Shown piece by piece: positions 23,949 through 34,433 of a stretch of DNA of 35,954 nt. This DNA is from CADEDH01 sp047971245 (GTDB lineage Bacteria > Actinomycetota > Acidimicrobiia > Acidimicrobiales > SZUA-35). The position numbers and the translations under genes are program-made. The notes under the pieces are model-generated. The model did no database searches. It was given only the letters and a program-made list of their open reading frames with translations, and was not told where the DNA came from. Positions within the stretch are counted from its first letter, which is position 1, and every line of letters begins with the position of its first letter. The DNA is taken from NCBI GenBank assembly GCA_047971245.1, contig JBKDZN010000055.1, positions 1 to 35,954 of the forward strand. Direction: 5' to 3'.

Positions 23949-24599
23949 ATGCTGATCGCCGTGGAGACGGCGATCATTCTGGGCCTGGTGGCGGCGGCGA
24001 GCGCCGTCACCAACTGGTGGAGCCGCACCGGATCCCACCCGACCGCCGAGCGGTGGTCGAAACCGCTGACCATCGCCGCCCTGATCGGGGTGGCCGTCCT
24101 GGCCCCGGCGGCCGGCACCGCCTACGGCCGCTGGCTGATCGTCGGCCTGATCGCCTCGGCGGCCGGTGACGTCCTGCTCCTGTCCGAGCGCCGCTTCGTG
24201 CCCGGCCTGGCCGCCTTCCTGCTGGCCCACCTGGCCTACACCGCCGGGTTCGTGGCCCGACCCGAGTGGCGCTGGTGGGCGGCGGTGACGGCCGCCGTGA
24301 TCATGACCGCCGCCATCGGCCTGGTCGGCCGACCCATCGTTGCCGGCGCCACCGGCCACGACCCGACCCTGCCGGTCGCCGTGGCCGCCTACCTGGTGGT
24401 CATCGCCGTCATGGCCGTGACCGCCGCCGCGGCCGGCCCCCCGGCGGCCGTGGCCGGGGCCGCCCTGTTCGTGATCTCCGACGCCCTGCTGGGCTGGAAC
24501 CGGTTCGTCACCGCCCGGAGCTGGATGCCGCCCGCAGTGATGATCACCTACCACGGGGCCCAGGCCCTGCTGGTGGTCAGCCTGTACCGGGCCGGGTGA
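23949..24599 (+). CDS. YhhN-family membrane protein (lysoplasmalogenase-like)
   Basis: A 216-residue integral membrane protein with about seven to eight hydrophobic helices. Family features are RWSKPLTIAAL, the Lys-Pro near the first helices, GLIASAAGDVLLL with Asp, FVPGLAAFLLAHLAYTAGF, FVISDALLGWNRF with the second Asp, and ITYHGAQALLVVSL. YhhN/TMEM86 proteins hydrolyse the vinyl-ether bond of lysoplasmalogens or act on related lysolipids, and the two conserved Asp residues are kept here. It is a single gene following the hairpins and converges with the DUF808 gene. Confidence 0.85.
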   Translation: MLIAVETAIILGLVAAASAVTNWWSRTGSHPTAERWSKPLTIAALIGVAVLAPAAGTAYGRWLIVGLIASAAGDVLLLSERRFVPGLAAFLLAHLAYTAGFVARPEWRWWAAVTAAVIMTAAIGLVGRPIVAGATGHDPTLPVAVAAYLVVIAVMAVTAAAAGPPAAVAGAALFVISDALLGWNRFVTARSWMPPAVMITYHGAQALLVVSLYRAG

Positions 24600-24658
24600 T
24601 CCGGACCCGCCCCGCCCCCGACCCCGACGCGCCCTCCCACCGGGGGCGGATGGCCGGG

Positions 24659-25645
24659 TCAGTGACCGACCGTGGTGGCCGCCCCGCCCTCCGGGCTCTC
24701 CCCGGGACCCGCGTCGCCGCCGTGACCGAACGGGAGCCGGGCCACGATCGGCACCAGGATGAAACCAACGATGAGGCCGACCACGGCCGACACCGCGGTG
24801 TTGACCAGCCAGGCCAGGAGCCCGCCGATGCCGGACACCCCGTGCACGGCTTCCTCCCAGTCGTGCACCAGGCCGTAGGGACCGTGCCAACCGAGCTCAT
24901 CCGCTCCGACCAGCAGGATGTGGCCGCCCACCCACACCATGGCCGCCGTGCCCACGATCGACAGCACCGCCAGCAGTTTCGGCATGCCCGCCACGAGACC
25001 CCGGCCGACCTTCCGGGCGGTGGGACCACCCGAGCGGACCAGCCCGAGGCCGATGTCGTCCATCTTCACGATCAGGGCGACCACCCCGTACACGGCAATG
25101 GTGATCAGGAGGGCCACGATCAGCAGGATGATGGCCCGGGACACGAATCCCTCGTCGATGACCTCCTTGAGGGCGATGACCATGATCTCGGCCGAGAGGA
25201 TGAAGTCGGTCCGGACCGCGCCGGACACCGTCTTCTGCTCCTGGTCCGGGCCGACTGCGGCCGCGGGGAGCTCATGGTCGTCGTCGTGATGGGTGAGCTT
25301 GTGCAGGATCTTCTCGGCCCCCTCGAAACACAGGAAGGCACCGCCCGCCATGAGGATGATCTCCACCAGGATGGGGGCGAACTCGCTGAGGATCAGGGCC
25401 GCGGGCAGGATGACCAGCAGCTTGTTGCGGAGGGATCCGACCGCGATCCGTTTGATGATCGGGAGCTCGCGCTCCGCGGCGAGACCCTGCACATAGGTGG
25501 GGGTGACGGCGGTGTCGTCGACCACCACCCCGGCCGCCTTGGCGCTGGCCCGACCGGCGGCGGCCCCGACATCGTCGACCGAGGCCGCGGCCAGCTTGGC
25601 CAACGCCGCGATGTCGTCCAACAGCCCGACCAGGCCTCCGCTCAT
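24659..25645 (-). CDS. DUF808 (YedI-like) membrane protein
   Basis: A 328-residue protein starting MSGGLVGLLDDIAALAK and containing ASVDDVGAAAGRASAKAAGVVVDDTAVTPTYVQG, then NKLLVILPAALILSEFAP, MAGGAFLCFEGAEKILHK, RTDFILSAEIMVIAL and several later helices. This order is diagnostic of the DUF808 family, whose function is not established. A His/Asp-rich loop (HHDDDHE) lies between helices. The ATG is preceded by AAGGGAC. It is 138 bp downstream of the CorC-type pair on the same strand; the palindrome GACCGTCACGGTC at 25677-25689 lies in that gap and may mark a separate promoter. Confidence 0.88.
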   Translation of the reverse strand: MSGGLVGLLDDIAALAKLAAASVDDVGAAAGRASAKAAGVVVDDTAVTPTYVQGLAAERELPIIKRIAVGSLRNKLLVILPAALILSEFAPILVEIILMAGGAFLCFEGAEKILHKLTHHDDDHELPAAAVGPDQEQKTVSGAVRTDFILSAEIMVIALKEVIDEGFVSRAIILLIVALLITIAVYGVVALIVKMDDIGLGLVRSGGPTARKVGRGLVAGMPKLLAVLSIVGTAAMVWVGGHILLVGADELGWHGPYGLVHDWEEAVHGVSGIGGLLAWLVNTAVSAVVGLIVGFILVPIVARLPFGHGGDAGPGESPEGGAATTVGH

Positions 25646-25783
25646 CGACAGGTCCCTTCGCGTGCTCGGCCCGGGGGACCGTCACGGTCGCCGGGCGGGA
25701 TCGGATTCCCATCGAGGCTAGTCGCCGCTGCGGCCGTCCCGGTGGGCGCCGTCGGCCGATGCCGGGGTGGTCCCACCCGGCCC

Positions 25784-27091
25784 TCAGCCGATCGGCGGGC
25801 CGTCGCCGGGCGTCGCCCGGATCCGGGTGAGCTTGCGGCCGGACCGCTCCTCCACCACCAGCTCGTAGCCCTGGACGGTGACGGTGGCCCCCACCTCGGG
25901 GAGCATGGTGCAGGCCGACAGCACCACCCCGGCCAGGGTGGTCACCTCGGGATTGCTGATCACGATGCCGTGGTCGTCCCTCAGTTCGGCCAGGGTCGTC
26001 TCTCCGTCGAGGGTGACCGAGCCGTCGTCGTGGCGGACCGGCGCCGTGTCGGCGGTGTCGATGTCGTCGTCCATCACCTCGGCGATCACATCGTCCATGG
26101 TGACCACGCCGAGGGTGCCGCCGAACTCGTCGACCACGATCGCGGCGTGGGTGTGTTCGCGGCGGAACCGGTCGAGCACCTGTTCGGCGCTGGCACTGGC
26201 GGCCACGGTGATGATGGGCCGGATCAGGTCGGCCAGCACCACCGACCCGCCCCGGCGTGAGGCCCGGATGAAGTCCTTGATGTGCAGCACGCCGACCACA
26301 TGATCGAGTGACCCGTCGATCACCGGGTAGCGGCTGATCGACGAGTCCGCGATCCGGGCCGACACCTCCTCGGGTGGGGTGGCCACGTCCATGGCCTCGA
26401 TATGGCCCCGCGACGTCATCAGCTCCTCGGCGGTGCGTTCGTCGAGGTCGAACACATTGCGGATCAGGTCACGCTGGAGGGCCCCGATCTGGCCGGAGTC
26501 GGCGGCCTCGTCGGTCACGATGGCCAGCTCGGCGCTGGTGTAGAGGGCGAGCCGCTGGTCGGGTTCGGGGATACGCAGCAGCCGCATCAGGCCGAGCGCC
26601 GTGGCGTTCAGGACCGCCACGAAGGGACGGAAGACCACACTGAACACCCGCATGACCGGATTGATCCGGAGACTGACCCGCTCCGGGCCCTGCAGGGCGA
26701 GGGCCTTGGGGATCATCTCCCCCAGCACCACGTGCAGGAAGGTGATGCCACTCAGGGCGATCACGAACCCGACCGAGTGCGACGCCCCCTCCGACAGCCC
26801 CCACCGTTCGAACGGTCCGTACAGCCAGTGGGCCACCGCCGGTTCGCCGTACATGCCGAGGCCGATGCTGGCCAGAGTGATGCCGAGCTGGGCGACGGCG
26901 ATGTAGCCATCACGCCCGGTGGGCCGGTCGAACACGGCCAGCAGCCACCGGGCGGCCCGGTTGCCGGACTCGGCCAAGGTCTCGATCCGGGTGCGTCGGC
27001 TGCCCACCAGGGAGAACTCGGCGGCAACGAACACCCCGTTGATGGCCACCAGCAGGATGATGACCACGATGGGCAACACCATGGCGGTCAC
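25784..27091 (-). CDS. CNNM/CorC-type hemolysin-family transporter, second copy
   Basis: A 435-residue protein with the standard order: an N-terminal DUF21/CNNM membrane domain (about residues 1-200, NGVFVAAEFSLVGSRRTRIE, FLHVVLGEMIPKALALQGPERV), two CBS domains (MTSRGHIEAMDVATPPEEV through VVDEFGGTLGVVTMDDVIAEVMDDD) and a C-terminal CorC/HlyC domain (LDGETTLAELRDDHGI). Members transport or regulate Mg2+/Co2+, with the CBS pair sensing nucleotide. The GTG at 27091 overlaps the upstream paralogue's stop by 4 nt (GTGA), so the two are co-translated; ATG 27082 is an alternative start. Confidence 0.92.
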   Translation of the reverse strand: MTAMVLPIVVIILLVAINGVFVAAEFSLVGSRRTRIETLAESGNRAARWLLAVFDRPTGRDGYIAVAQLGITLASIGLGMYGEPAVAHWLYGPFERWGLSEGASHSVGFVIALSGITFLHVVLGEMIPKALALQGPERVSLRINPVMRVFSVVFRPFVAVLNATALGLMRLLRIPEPDQRLALYTSAELAIVTDEAADSGQIGALQRDLIRNVFDLDERTAEELMTSRGHIEAMDVATPPEEVSARIADSSISRYPVIDGSLDHVVGVLHIKDFIRASRRGGSVVLADLIRPIITVAASASAEQVLDRFRREHTHAAIVVDEFGGTLGVVTMDDVIAEVMDDDIDTADTAPVRHDDGSVTLDGETTLAELRDDHGIVISNPEVTTLAGVVLSACTMLPEVGATVTVQGYELVVEERSGRKLTRIRATPGDGPPIG

Positions 27092-28383
27092 GGTCGGTGG
27101 CCCTCCGGGGTGGGAAAACTGGCCCGGGCGACGGCCCGCCCGTCCATACGATCGACCCGGATCACCGGGCCGTCGGGTTCGACGGTGGCCCGATCGCCGG
27201 GACGGGGGGTACGGCCGAGGAGATGCCAGACCAGACCGCCGACGGTGTCGATCCCCGACGCGTCGGCGTCGACCCCGAACCGTTCCCGCAGGGTGGTGAG
27301 CAGGACGTCCCCCCGGACCGACACGCGCCCGTCACGCACGATGATCGGCTCCTCCTCCATGTCGAACTCGTCCTGGAGCTCACCGAAGATCTCCTCGATG
27401 GCGTCCTCCATCGTGACCAACCCGGCCACATCGCCGTACTCGTTGACGACGAGGGCGGCGTGACGGCGCTCCTCCCGGAGGGTCCGCCACAGGCTCGGCA
27501 CCGTCATGATCTCCGGCACGGCCACGATGGGTCGGGCCACCGCGCTCACCGGCTGGGCCGCGTCCAGCTGGGCGTGGACGAACAGGTCGCGCAGGAAGAC
27601 GATCCCGCTCACGTCGCCGTCGTCGTCGGTGACCGGGAACCGGGTGTGAGGATCCGACGCCACATCGTCGAGCGCCGCACCCACATTGGTGGCACCGGCC
27701 ACCGTGGCCAGCCGAGGGCGGGGCGTCATGATCTCGCGGACCAGACGGTCGTCGACGTTGAGGATGCCGGCCAGCATGTCCCGTTCGGACGCCTCGATGA
27801 GCCCGCCGGCGGCACTGGCCCGGTACAGGCCGGCCAGCTCCTCCGGCGAGTGGACGTGGGCGTGACTGTGATCGGCCGACAGCCCGAGGAGTTTCATGAG
27901 CCGGAAGGCGGAGCCGTTGAACAGGGTCACCAGTGGCTGGAACAGCCACTGGCTGATCCGCATCGGGACCAGCACCCGTTCGGCCAGGCGCTCGGGGTAG
28001 CGCAGGGCGATGGTCTTGGGGAGGAGCTCACCGAGGACGACCTGCAGGGCGGTGATGAAGATCAGGACGATGACCACGGCCGCACCCTGACCCCCGACCC
28101 GGCCCAGGTACGGTTCGAGCAGGGGCGTGAGCTGACCCTGGCCGTAGGCGCCGGCCACCAGACTGCTCAGGGTGATCCCGATCTGGCAGGCGGCCACATA
28201 GGTGTCGAGTCGGTGTGGGTCCTTCAGGATGGCCACCAGGCCGGCGGCGGACCTGCTGCCGTTGTCGGCGTCCTCCTGGACCCGGGAGCGGCGGGACCCG
28301 ACGGTGGCGAACTCGGCGGCTACGTAGAGGGCGTTGAAGGCCACCATCAGGAGCACGAGCAGAACGGGGACCACCGCACTCAC
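27088..28383 (-). CDS. CNNM/CorC-type hemolysin-family transporter, first copy
   Basis: A 431-residue paralogue of its neighbour with the same DUF21-CBS-CBS-CorC order: VAFNALYVAAEFATVGSRRSRVQ, FITALQVVLGELLPKTIALRYPERL, REIMTPRPRLATV, VVNEYGDVAGLVTMEDAIEEIFGELQDEFD and a C-terminal domain with VSVRGDVLLTTLRERFGVD. The GTG at 28383 is preceded by GAGGAGGG. In tandem pairs of this kind the two products may form a heterodimer, since CNNM proteins work as dimers; that is inferred from the coupling. Confidence 0.92.
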   Translation of the reverse strand: MSAVVPVLLVLLMVAFNALYVAAEFATVGSRRSRVQEDADNGSRSAAGLVAILKDPHRLDTYVAACQIGITLSSLVAGAYGQGQLTPLLEPYLGRVGGQGAAVVIVLIFITALQVVLGELLPKTIALRYPERLAERVLVPMRISQWLFQPLVTLFNGSAFRLMKLLGLSADHSHAHVHSPEELAGLYRASAAGGLIEASERDMLAGILNVDDRLVREIMTPRPRLATVAGATNVGAALDDVASDPHTRFPVTDDDGDVSGIVFLRDLFVHAQLDAAQPVSAVARPIVAVPEIMTVPSLWRTLREERRHAALVVNEYGDVAGLVTMEDAIEEIFGELQDEFDMEEEPIIVRDGRVSVRGDVLLTTLRERFGVDADASGIDTVGGLVWHLLGRTPRPGDRATVEPDGPVIRVDRMDGRAVARASFPTPEGHRP

Positions 28384-28504
28384 CGTGCCGGACCCTCCTC
28401 GGTGCGCTCCGGGCGGCAGCGGGCGCGCCCACGCGGCGGTTCCAGCATCAGCGGTGATCCCACGGTCGCACGGTAGCGACTTCTGGTGCCGCTGTGCCGA
28501 CCTT

Positions 28505-28520
28505 CCCGGCCACGGCCGGG
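28505..28520 (-). terminator. short hairpin directly after the acyl-CoA dehydrogenase
   Basis: CCCGGC (28505-28510) and GCCGGG (28515-28520) form a 6-bp GC stem with a 4-nt loop, beginning one base past the stop codon of the acyl-CoA dehydrogenase on the minus strand. No T-tract follows. Confidence 0.4.
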
Positions 28521-28521
28521 T

Positions 28522-29667
<1,146 letters not shown>

Positions 29668-29681
29668 CGGCTACCTCGTCG

Positions 29682-29707
29682 GTGTCATTGCCACCCGTGT
29701 CATTGCC
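29682..29707 (-). repeat. 15-bp-period direct repeat upstream of the acyl-CoA dehydrogenase
   Basis: On the gene's strand GGCAATGACAC occurs twice (29707-29697 and 29692-29682) with a 15-bp period, within 40 bp of the start codon. It is either a regulator-binding site or local slippage. The remainder of the 29668-29827 gap shows nothing recognisable. Confidence 0.45.
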
Positions 29708-29827
29708 GCCCCGGCACGGTGATCGCATCCTGTTCCCGGAAGCAGCACGGGACCGGGGCTCAGGATACGGGTCGGTGGCTCGGCCGGCGTCGTCGAGGCC
29801 TACACCGCCGGCGAGGGCACCCGTCGA

Positions 29828-31682
29828 TCAGCGACCGATGATGCCGCCATCGGTTCGGGTCACCACGATGGTGGCGTCGCGGGGCACGGGACCGGTCGCG
29901 CCGGTGTAGGGCTCCGGGAAGTTCGTGACCGCCGGGTCACCGTTGCCGGGGTGCTGGAGGTTCACGAACAAGGTCCGGCGGTCCGGGGCGGTGGTGATCC
30001 CGGTGACCTCGCACCCCGCCACCCCGGTCAGGAGCCGCCGGAACTCGGCGGTGGCGGTGTCGGCCACCAGCATCTGGTCGTTGTTGCCGCCCGGCTGCTC
30101 ACCATCGGTGAGCACGAGCAGGCGGCCGTCGGGGTCGGCCCACAGACCGTCGGGCGAACCGTACATCTGGCCGTGCTCGTCGGTGACGTCCACCGACAGG
30201 GCGAACAGATCCCAGGTGAAGCGGGTGCCGACATGGCGGTCGTCGTCGACCCAGCGGATGATGTGACCATCGGGGTTGGGGGCCAGCGGGTTCGCCGCGT
30301 CGGCGACGGTGCGCCGGGTGTTGTTGGTCAGGGTGCAGTACAATTCCCCGGTCGGGGCCGGCGGCGATCCACTCCGGCCGGTCCATCGGGGTGGCCCCCA
30401 CCAGGTCGGCGGCACCCCGGGTGTTGACCAGGATCTCCTCCGGCGACCACGATCCCAGGCGGGGATCGGCCGGGCTGAGCTCCAGCCAGTCCCCGGTCTG
30501 GTCATCGTCGAACCGGGCCACGTACAGGGTGCCCTCGTCGAGGGGGCTGATCCCCCGGGCCCGCATCGACCGCCAGTTGTCGGCCGAGACGAACTTGTAG
30601 AGGTACTCGAAGCGCTCGTCGTCGCCCATGTAGACCACGGCCCGGTGACCACGGCCCTCGACAACGGTGGCCCCCTCGTGCTTCACCCGACCCAACGCGG
30701 TCCGCTTGGTCGGGGCGGCCGCGGCGTCCTCGGGGTTGATCTCCACCACCCAGCCGAACCGGTTCTCCTCATTGGTGAAACGGGCGTCGGACAGGTCGAA
30801 CCGGGGGTCGAACCGTTCCCAGCCGTACCCGAAACCGGTGCCCGAGAACCCGTACCGCTCCTGGACCGGGGTGGGGGTCCATGCCCCGGTGGCCCCGAAG
30901 TAGCCGTGGAAGTTCTCCTCGCACGTCAGGTAGGTCCCCCACGGGGTGTGACCGTTGGAGCAGTTGTTGAGCGTGCCCGCCGGCGCCAACCCGGCCGGGG
31001 TGGCCAGCAGGCCGTGATCGGCGGCCGGGCCGGCCAGCGCCACCGGCGTGTTCACATGGATCCGACGGTTGACGGCGCTGCGGCCCACCCTCCAACCGTC
31101 ACGGGTCCGCTCGACGGCGACCACGCTCACCCCGTGAGCGTGCTGGGACAGGCGGACCTGCTCCAGGGAGGCGGGAGCATCGGCCGCGAAGACATGGCGA
31201 TTCGAGCCGAACTCGTGGTTCAGGCACAGGATCCCCCGCCGGTCGTCGCCGAAGAACCACATACCGTCGTGGCCGATACCGATCGCCTGCTCCTGGTCGG
31301 TGGCACCGAACCCGACATAGTCGAACGATGTGCCGCTGCCGTCGAGCTTCTCCCGCCAGGGCAGGATGAACGCCATCTCGTATTCGGGGGCGATCGTGGG
31401 CATCGGGCCGTCCTGGAGCGGGATCGAGGTGAAGTCGATACCGCTCCCCCGGTCGGCCCGACCCGACCCCCGGCGCCCCGACTCCCCGCCCCGGGGCTCC
31501 GCGGCTCGTCCACCGGTCCGAGCCTCGGTCCGGGCTTCGGCCACCCCGACGCCCGACAGGAAGGCCAGGGCTGCGGCGCCCAGCCCGCCGGCCAGCAGGC
31601 TCCGGCGGGAGATGACCGCGGCGGCAACATCGTCGAAGGGACGGTTACCGGATTGGTTGGACACTGGGTCATGATCGTGCAT
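29828..31682 (-). pseudogene. PhoX-type alkaline phosphatase (DUF839), frameshifted
   Basis: A Tat signal (SRRSLLAGGLGAAALAFL) marks secretion. The first frame, from ATG 31682 (preceded by GGAGGAG) to about 30360, has LNHEFGSNRHVF, NNCSNGHTPWGTYLTCEENFHGYF, FGWVVEINP, RVKHEGATV, VYMGDDERFEYLYKFV and LVGATPMDRPEWIAA. The rest of the family sequence continues in another frame from about 30345: GELYCTLTNN, NPDGHIIRW, SPDGLWADPDGRLLVLTDG and a stop at 29828. The shift lies between 30343 and 30365, as one extra base or a 2-base loss in CCGACCGGGGAA; homologous spacing favours the loss. Together both parts make about 610 residues, the family length. It is either a recent pseudogene or a sequence error. 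PhoX enzymes are Ca/Fe-dependent phosphomonoesterases. Confidence 0.85.
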
Positions 31683-31803
31683 GACGTCGAGCTCCTCCAC
31701 CACGGGTCGTTGCGTCGTATGCACCGGACCGTAGGAGGACCATCTGGCCGCGGGGCCACCGCATGGTGACCGCCAGTTGGCGCCACGGTGAACCTTGCAC
31801 GGG

Positions 31804-31856
31804 CGCCCCCCGGTGCGGCCTCACCCGACCAACGGCCGCCCCCCGTGCGGCCTCAC
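31804..31856. repeat. near-identical 20-bp direct repeat at the end of the CoxL-like gene
   Basis: CGCCCCCCGGTGCGGCCTCAC (31804-31824) is repeated at 31837-31856 with one G missing. The right copy carries the stop codon of the CoxL-like gene, so the left copy looks like a local duplication of the gene's 3' end, or a regulatory element in the gap to the phosphatase gene. Confidence 0.6.
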
Positions 31857-34135
31857 GAGCCGGAGGCCTGGGTGATGGCCTGCCACACCCGTTCCGGGGT
31901 GGTGGGAATGTCGATGTGGCGGACGCCGAGGTGGGCCAGGGCGTCGATGACCGCGTGCTGGACGGCCGGGGTGGCCCCGATGGTCCCCGACTCGCCGATC
32001 CCCTTGGCCCCGAGCGGGTTGCGGGGGGTCGGGGTCTCCTGGGGGATCCGTTCGAAGCTCGGCAGCTCGGCGGCCGACACGAGCGCGTAGTCCATGAAGT
32101 TGGCCGTGATCGGATTGCCGTCGTCGTCGTAGGCGAACTCTTCCACCACGGCCTGGGCGATGCCGGACGCCACCCCACCGTGCACCTGCCCCTCGACCAG
32201 CAAGGGGTTGATCATGGTTCCGGCGTCGTCGCAGGCGATATGGCGCAGGACGGTGACTGCCCCGGTGTCGCGGTCGACCTCGACCACCGACAGGTGCACC
32301 CCGAACGGGAAGGTGGGGGCGCCCGGATCGAAATCGGCGGTAGCCCGGAGGTTGACCCCGTCGCGCTCGGCGGCCCGGGCCGCCACCTCGGGCCAGCCCA
32401 CCGCCAACGCCGGGGTGCCGGCCACGGCGAACGTGCCCGCGGCGGGGTCGAGCACGATGTCGGCCGGGTTGGCCTCGAGCAGTTCCGCGGCCAGGTCCTT
32501 GGCCTTCGCCACCACCGCCTCGCCGGCCTCAAACACGGCGCTGCCTCCCACCTGGAGCGACTTGGAGCCCCCGGTTCCCCCGCCACGGGGCACCTCGTCG
32601 GTGTCGCCGTGGTGCACCTCGATCCGGTCGAAGGGGATACCGGTGATGTCGCTGGCCACCTGGGCGAACGCGGTGTGATGACCCTGGCCGTGGGCGGAGG
32701 AACCGGTGAGCACCACCGCGGAGCCGTCCGGGCGGACCTCGATGCTGCCGAACTCGGTGCTGCCCATCGGATTGGCGATCTCCACGTAGGCCGACCATCC
32801 CAGCCCGAGCCAGGGGGTCGTCGGGTCGGCCCGGCGCCGCTCCTGCTCGGCCCGCAGGCCGGCGTAGTCGACATGGTCCAGGACGGCCCCCAGCGCCTCG
32901 GCGTAGGCCCCGGTGTCCATGTGGGCACCGGTGGGTGTCGTCACCGGGAAGGACTCGGGGGCGATGAAGTTCCTGGCCCGCACCTCGGCGGGGTCCATCC
33001 CGATCTCGGCCGCGAACCGGTCGACCATGCGCTCGACCGCGGCGGCCGCCTCGGGCCGCCCGGCCCCCCGGTAGGAGCCGACGGGCATGGTGTTGGTGAC
33101 CACAGAGGTGGCGGAGAAGTCGGCCCGATCGAAGTTGTAGACCCCGCAGGCCACGGTGCGGGCGATGAACGGCAGCACCGAACCCATGTTGGGGTGGGCG
33201 CCGCCGTCCTGGGTCGCGTGGCACCGGTAGGCCGTGATCGCACCGTCGCGGCTTCCCCCGATGGTGGCGTCGAAGTCCATCCCCCGGCCGTGCACCAGGC
33301 CGAGCATGCTCTCCGACCTGGTCTCGGCCCACCGGACCGGACGACCGAACCGTCGGGCCAGCAGGGCCACGACCAGGTCCTCGGGATAGCCCCCGTTCTT
33401 GGCCCCGAACCCGCCGCCCACATCGGGGCAGATCACCCGGACCTGGTCGGCCTCCACGGCCATGGCCCGGGCCAGGGTGTCGCGGGTGCCGTGGGCGTTC
33501 TGGGTGCTCGACCACTGGGTCAGGTGTTCCCGCCCGTCGTCGAGCCGGTCCCACCGGGCCACCGCGGCCCGGGGTTCCAGGGGACATGGGGCCAGACGCT
33601 GGTTGCGGAACCGGAGCGAGACCACCACCTCGCAGCCGTCGAAGAAGTCGTCGCCCGCCTGGGACGGGATCTCGAAGGCCACATTGGTGCCCGCCTCCGG
33701 ATAGAGCAGGACCTCCCCGGTGAGGGCGTCAGCGGGCCGGACCACGGCCGGCAGGGGCTCGTAGTCGGCCACCACCAGCTCGGCCGCGTCCACCCCCGCC
33801 TCGCGGGTCTGGGCCAGGACCACAGCGAACGGTTCCCCCACGTAGCGCACCCGGCCCGAAGCCAGCCACGAGCGCTTCATGTCCTGGTTGAGCATGCCCA
33901 TCCCGGGCGGGTTGGCCTCCAGGTCGAGGTCGGCCGCGGTGAGCACCGCCACCACCCCGGGGGCGGCGGTCGCCTCGGCGACGTCGATGCTCCCCAGCTC
34001 GGCGTGGGCCATGACCGACCGCACGAACACGGCGTGCAGGGCGTCGACCGGGGCCAGGTCGTCGACGTACCGGCCCCCCACCGTCAGCAGGGCCGGATCC
34101 TCCACCCGGATCACCCGGGTGCCCAGAATGCTCAT
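31853..34135 (-). CDS. molybdopterin-binding subunit of a xanthine dehydrogenase/CoxL-family hydroxylase
   Basis: A 760-residue large subunit. It starts with LGTRVIRVEDPALLTVGGRYVDDL and has GRVRYVGEPFAVVLAQTREAG, PDVGGGFGAKNG, RWAETRSESMLGLVHGRG, the active-site loop TMPVGSYRGAGRPEA, MGSTEFGSIEVRPDG, SSAHGQGHHTAFAQ, GGSKSLQVGG and the catalytic Glu in NPLGAKGIGESGTIG. The AYRGAGR-type loop, instead of the CSFR loop of true form I CO dehydrogenase, indicates a form II or aldehyde/heterocycle hydroxylase. The FAD (CoxM) and Fe-S (CoxS) partner genes are not beside it in the window. GAGGACTG precedes the ATG. It lies on the strand opposite the fasciclin gene. Confidence 0.92.
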   Translation of the reverse strand: MSILGTRVIRVEDPALLTVGGRYVDDLAPVDALHAVFVRSVMAHAELGSIDVAEATAAPGVVAVLTAADLDLEANPPGMGMLNQDMKRSWLASGRVRYVGEPFAVVLAQTREAGVDAAELVVADYEPLPAVVRPADALTGEVLLYPEAGTNVAFEIPSQAGDDFFDGCEVVVSLRFRNQRLAPCPLEPRAAVARWDRLDDGREHLTQWSSTQNAHGTRDTLARAMAVEADQVRVICPDVGGGFGAKNGGYPEDLVVALLARRFGRPVRWAETRSESMLGLVHGRGMDFDATIGGSRDGAITAYRCHATQDGGAHPNMGSVLPFIARTVACGVYNFDRADFSATSVVTNTMPVGSYRGAGRPEAAAAVERMVDRFAAEIGMDPAEVRARNFIAPESFPVTTPTGAHMDTGAYAEALGAVLDHVDYAGLRAEQERRRADPTTPWLGLGWSAYVEIANPMGSTEFGSIEVRPDGSAVVLTGSSAHGQGHHTAFAQVASDITGIPFDRIEVHHGDTDEVPRGGGTGGSKSLQVGGSAVFEAGEAVVAKAKDLAAELLEANPADIVLDPAAGTFAVAGTPALAVGWPEVAARAAERDGVNLRATADFDPGAPTFPFGVHLSVVEVDRDTGAVTVLRHIACDDAGTMINPLLVEGQVHGGVASGIAQAVVEEFAYDDDGNPITANFMDYALVSAAELPSFERIPQETPTPRNPLGAKGIGESGTIGATPAVQHAVIDALAHLGVRHIDIPTTPERVWQAITQASGS

Positions 34136-34433
34136 CGTTCAGTCCTCATCGTCGGGGCCTGCCTCGTGCCCGCTCGCCTCCGCCGTCTCGCGACGGTGTT
34201 CGGCCCGGCCGCGGCCTTGGCGCGGGTCCCACCGGGCCACCCTGACCGCAGGCTACCGCTCCGGGGCCCTAAGGTTCTGCCTTACCGGGGGGTACCGCCG
34301 GGGCCGTGCGCGTCACCCCGGTAGCGTGCTGTGGCGGGCGCGGGCCGGGCGACATCGATCGACAGGGTCCGAACCGGACACGAGGCGTCAGGAACCCGCA
34401 CGTGATCACCGAAACCAGTGGAGTAGCGAACCC
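34136..34433. other. divergent gap between CoxL-like and fasciclin genes
   Basis: About 300 bp without a supported gene. A small inverted repeat, TAAGG-TTCTG-CCTTA (34270-34284), lies in its middle. The rest is GC-rich and shows no convincing promoter to the eye. Confidence 0.4.

Noticed and set aside
24266..26260. Long plus-strand open frame across the DUF808 and CorC genes
   Set aside because: It crosses three real genes and has compositionally biased, motif-free sequence.
31853..34135. Carbon monoxide dehydrogenase large subunit
   Set aside because: The active-site loop is SYRGAGR, not the CSFR loop of form I CO dehydrogenase, and partner subunits are missing.
31763..34324. Long plus-strand open frame opposite the CoxL-like gene
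   Set aside because: The minus strand holds an unmistakable molybdopterin subunit; the opposite frame has no recognisable motif.
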